Under the pieces are notes generated by a model. It had not been told where the DNA came from. It searched no databases and saw only the letters and a list, made by a program, of their open reading frames with translations. A stretch of 5,481 nucleotides of DNA from an uncultured Prevotellaceae bacterium (GTDB lineage Bacteria; Bacteroidota; Bacteroidia; Bacteroidales; Bacteroidaceae): the NCBI GenBank assembly GCA_946403615.1, contig CAMJAO010000161.1, forward strand, positions 1-5,481. Direction: 5' to 3'. Shown here one piece after another: positions 5,390 through 5,481 of this stretch (within the stretch, counting starts at the first letter, position 1; the number at the start of each line of letters is the position of its first letter). The position numbers and the translations under genes were made by a program.

Positions 5390-5432
5390 AGAGTGGGAAG
5401 ATTGAGAAGTTAAAGAAGTTTAGGAAGTTAAA
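5388..5432 (+). repeat. 9-bp repeat array with core GAAG upstream of ilvB
   Basis: Five consecutive 9-bp units run GAAGAGTGG, GAAGATTGA, GAAGTTAAA, GAAGTTTAG, GAAGTTAAA. The GAAG core is invariant, and units 3 and 5 are identical. On the - strand the array lies 36-80 bases before the ilvB ATG and gives a pyrimidine-rich (CTTC-repeated) leader. The frame through it on the - strand is open but has no ATG, GTG or TTG start, so no leader peptide is called. It is the third 9-bp-period array in this window and has a third core sequence. Confidence 0.7.
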
Positions 5433-5481
5433 GACAACACTCCATTAATAACAATCTTCTTTTGGGGAGAATTAGAATGGA

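Larger units (their letters stand above)
5353..5481 (-). promoter_or_regulatory. ilvB upstream region (leader or intergenic spacer, cut by the window edge)
   Basis: These 129 bases hold the GAAG array and the GC-rich fragment, then A/T-rich sequence (GATAAAAATATCTCAAATA on the - strand) directly before the ilvB ATG. Beyond the array, 5433-5481 shows no recognisable gene end. A TTG-N21-TAACTT string on the - strand resembles a promoter only weakly (it lacks the last bases of TAnnTTTG), so I do not call it. TCCATT at 5441-5446 and AATGGA at 5476-5481 could pair in a loose hairpin. Confidence 0.4.

Noticed and set aside
5400..5481. Attenuator leader peptide or end of ilvD upstream of ilvB
   Set aside because: - strand frames here contain some Ile, Val and Leu codons, but none has a start codon within the window with a convincing length, and none resembles the IlvD C-terminus. 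The window edge prevents a decision.

Overview
The window looks like a chromosomal segment from the Bacteroidales, most likely a Prevotella-like member. Three things support this. The gene order ilvB-ilvN-acyl-ACP thioesterase-ilvC is typical of Bacteroides and Prevotella. Starts lack Shine-Dalgarno sequences and have A/T-rich leaders. A perfect Bacteroidetes-type promoter (TTTG, 19 bp, TAnnTTTG) lies in front of ilvC. The genus is inferred from protein resemblance and was not checked by a search.

Layout: bases 1-831 (+ strand) are the 3' part of a recQ-type helicase gene whose start lies left of the window. Bases 832-1122 are a convergent intergenic region filled with short 9-bp-period repeats and a long imperfect inverted repeat. 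From 5352 down to 1123 (- strand) runs a branched-chain amino acid operon: ilvB (acetolactate synthase large subunit), ilvN (regulatory subunit), a FatA/FatB-type acyl-ACP thioesterase overlapping the end of ilvN, and ilvC (ketol-acid reductoisomerase). ilvC also has its own internal promoter. Bases 5353-5481 are the non-coding leader or spacer upstream of ilvB. ilvD is often the next gene in relatives but is not visible here.

Function: IlvB and IlvN condense pyruvate with pyruvate or 2-oxobutyrate. IlvC isomerises and reduces the products towards valine, leucine and isoleucine. IlvN keeps the residues that bind valine for feedback inhibition. The thioesterase is not a step of this pathway; its place suggests a link between branched-chain precursors and (iso-branched) fatty acid metabolism, which is inference.

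The least ordinary signals are outside the genes. Three short arrays with different core sequences all have a 9-bp period: ACGAAT-type at 867-1086, TTAAG-type at 3596-3649 and GAAG-type at 5388-5432. The TTAAG array, read on the - strand, forms a leucine-rich 16-codon mini-ORF between ilvB and ilvN, joined to ilvB by two TAATG stop-start junctions. Its role, if any, is unproven.
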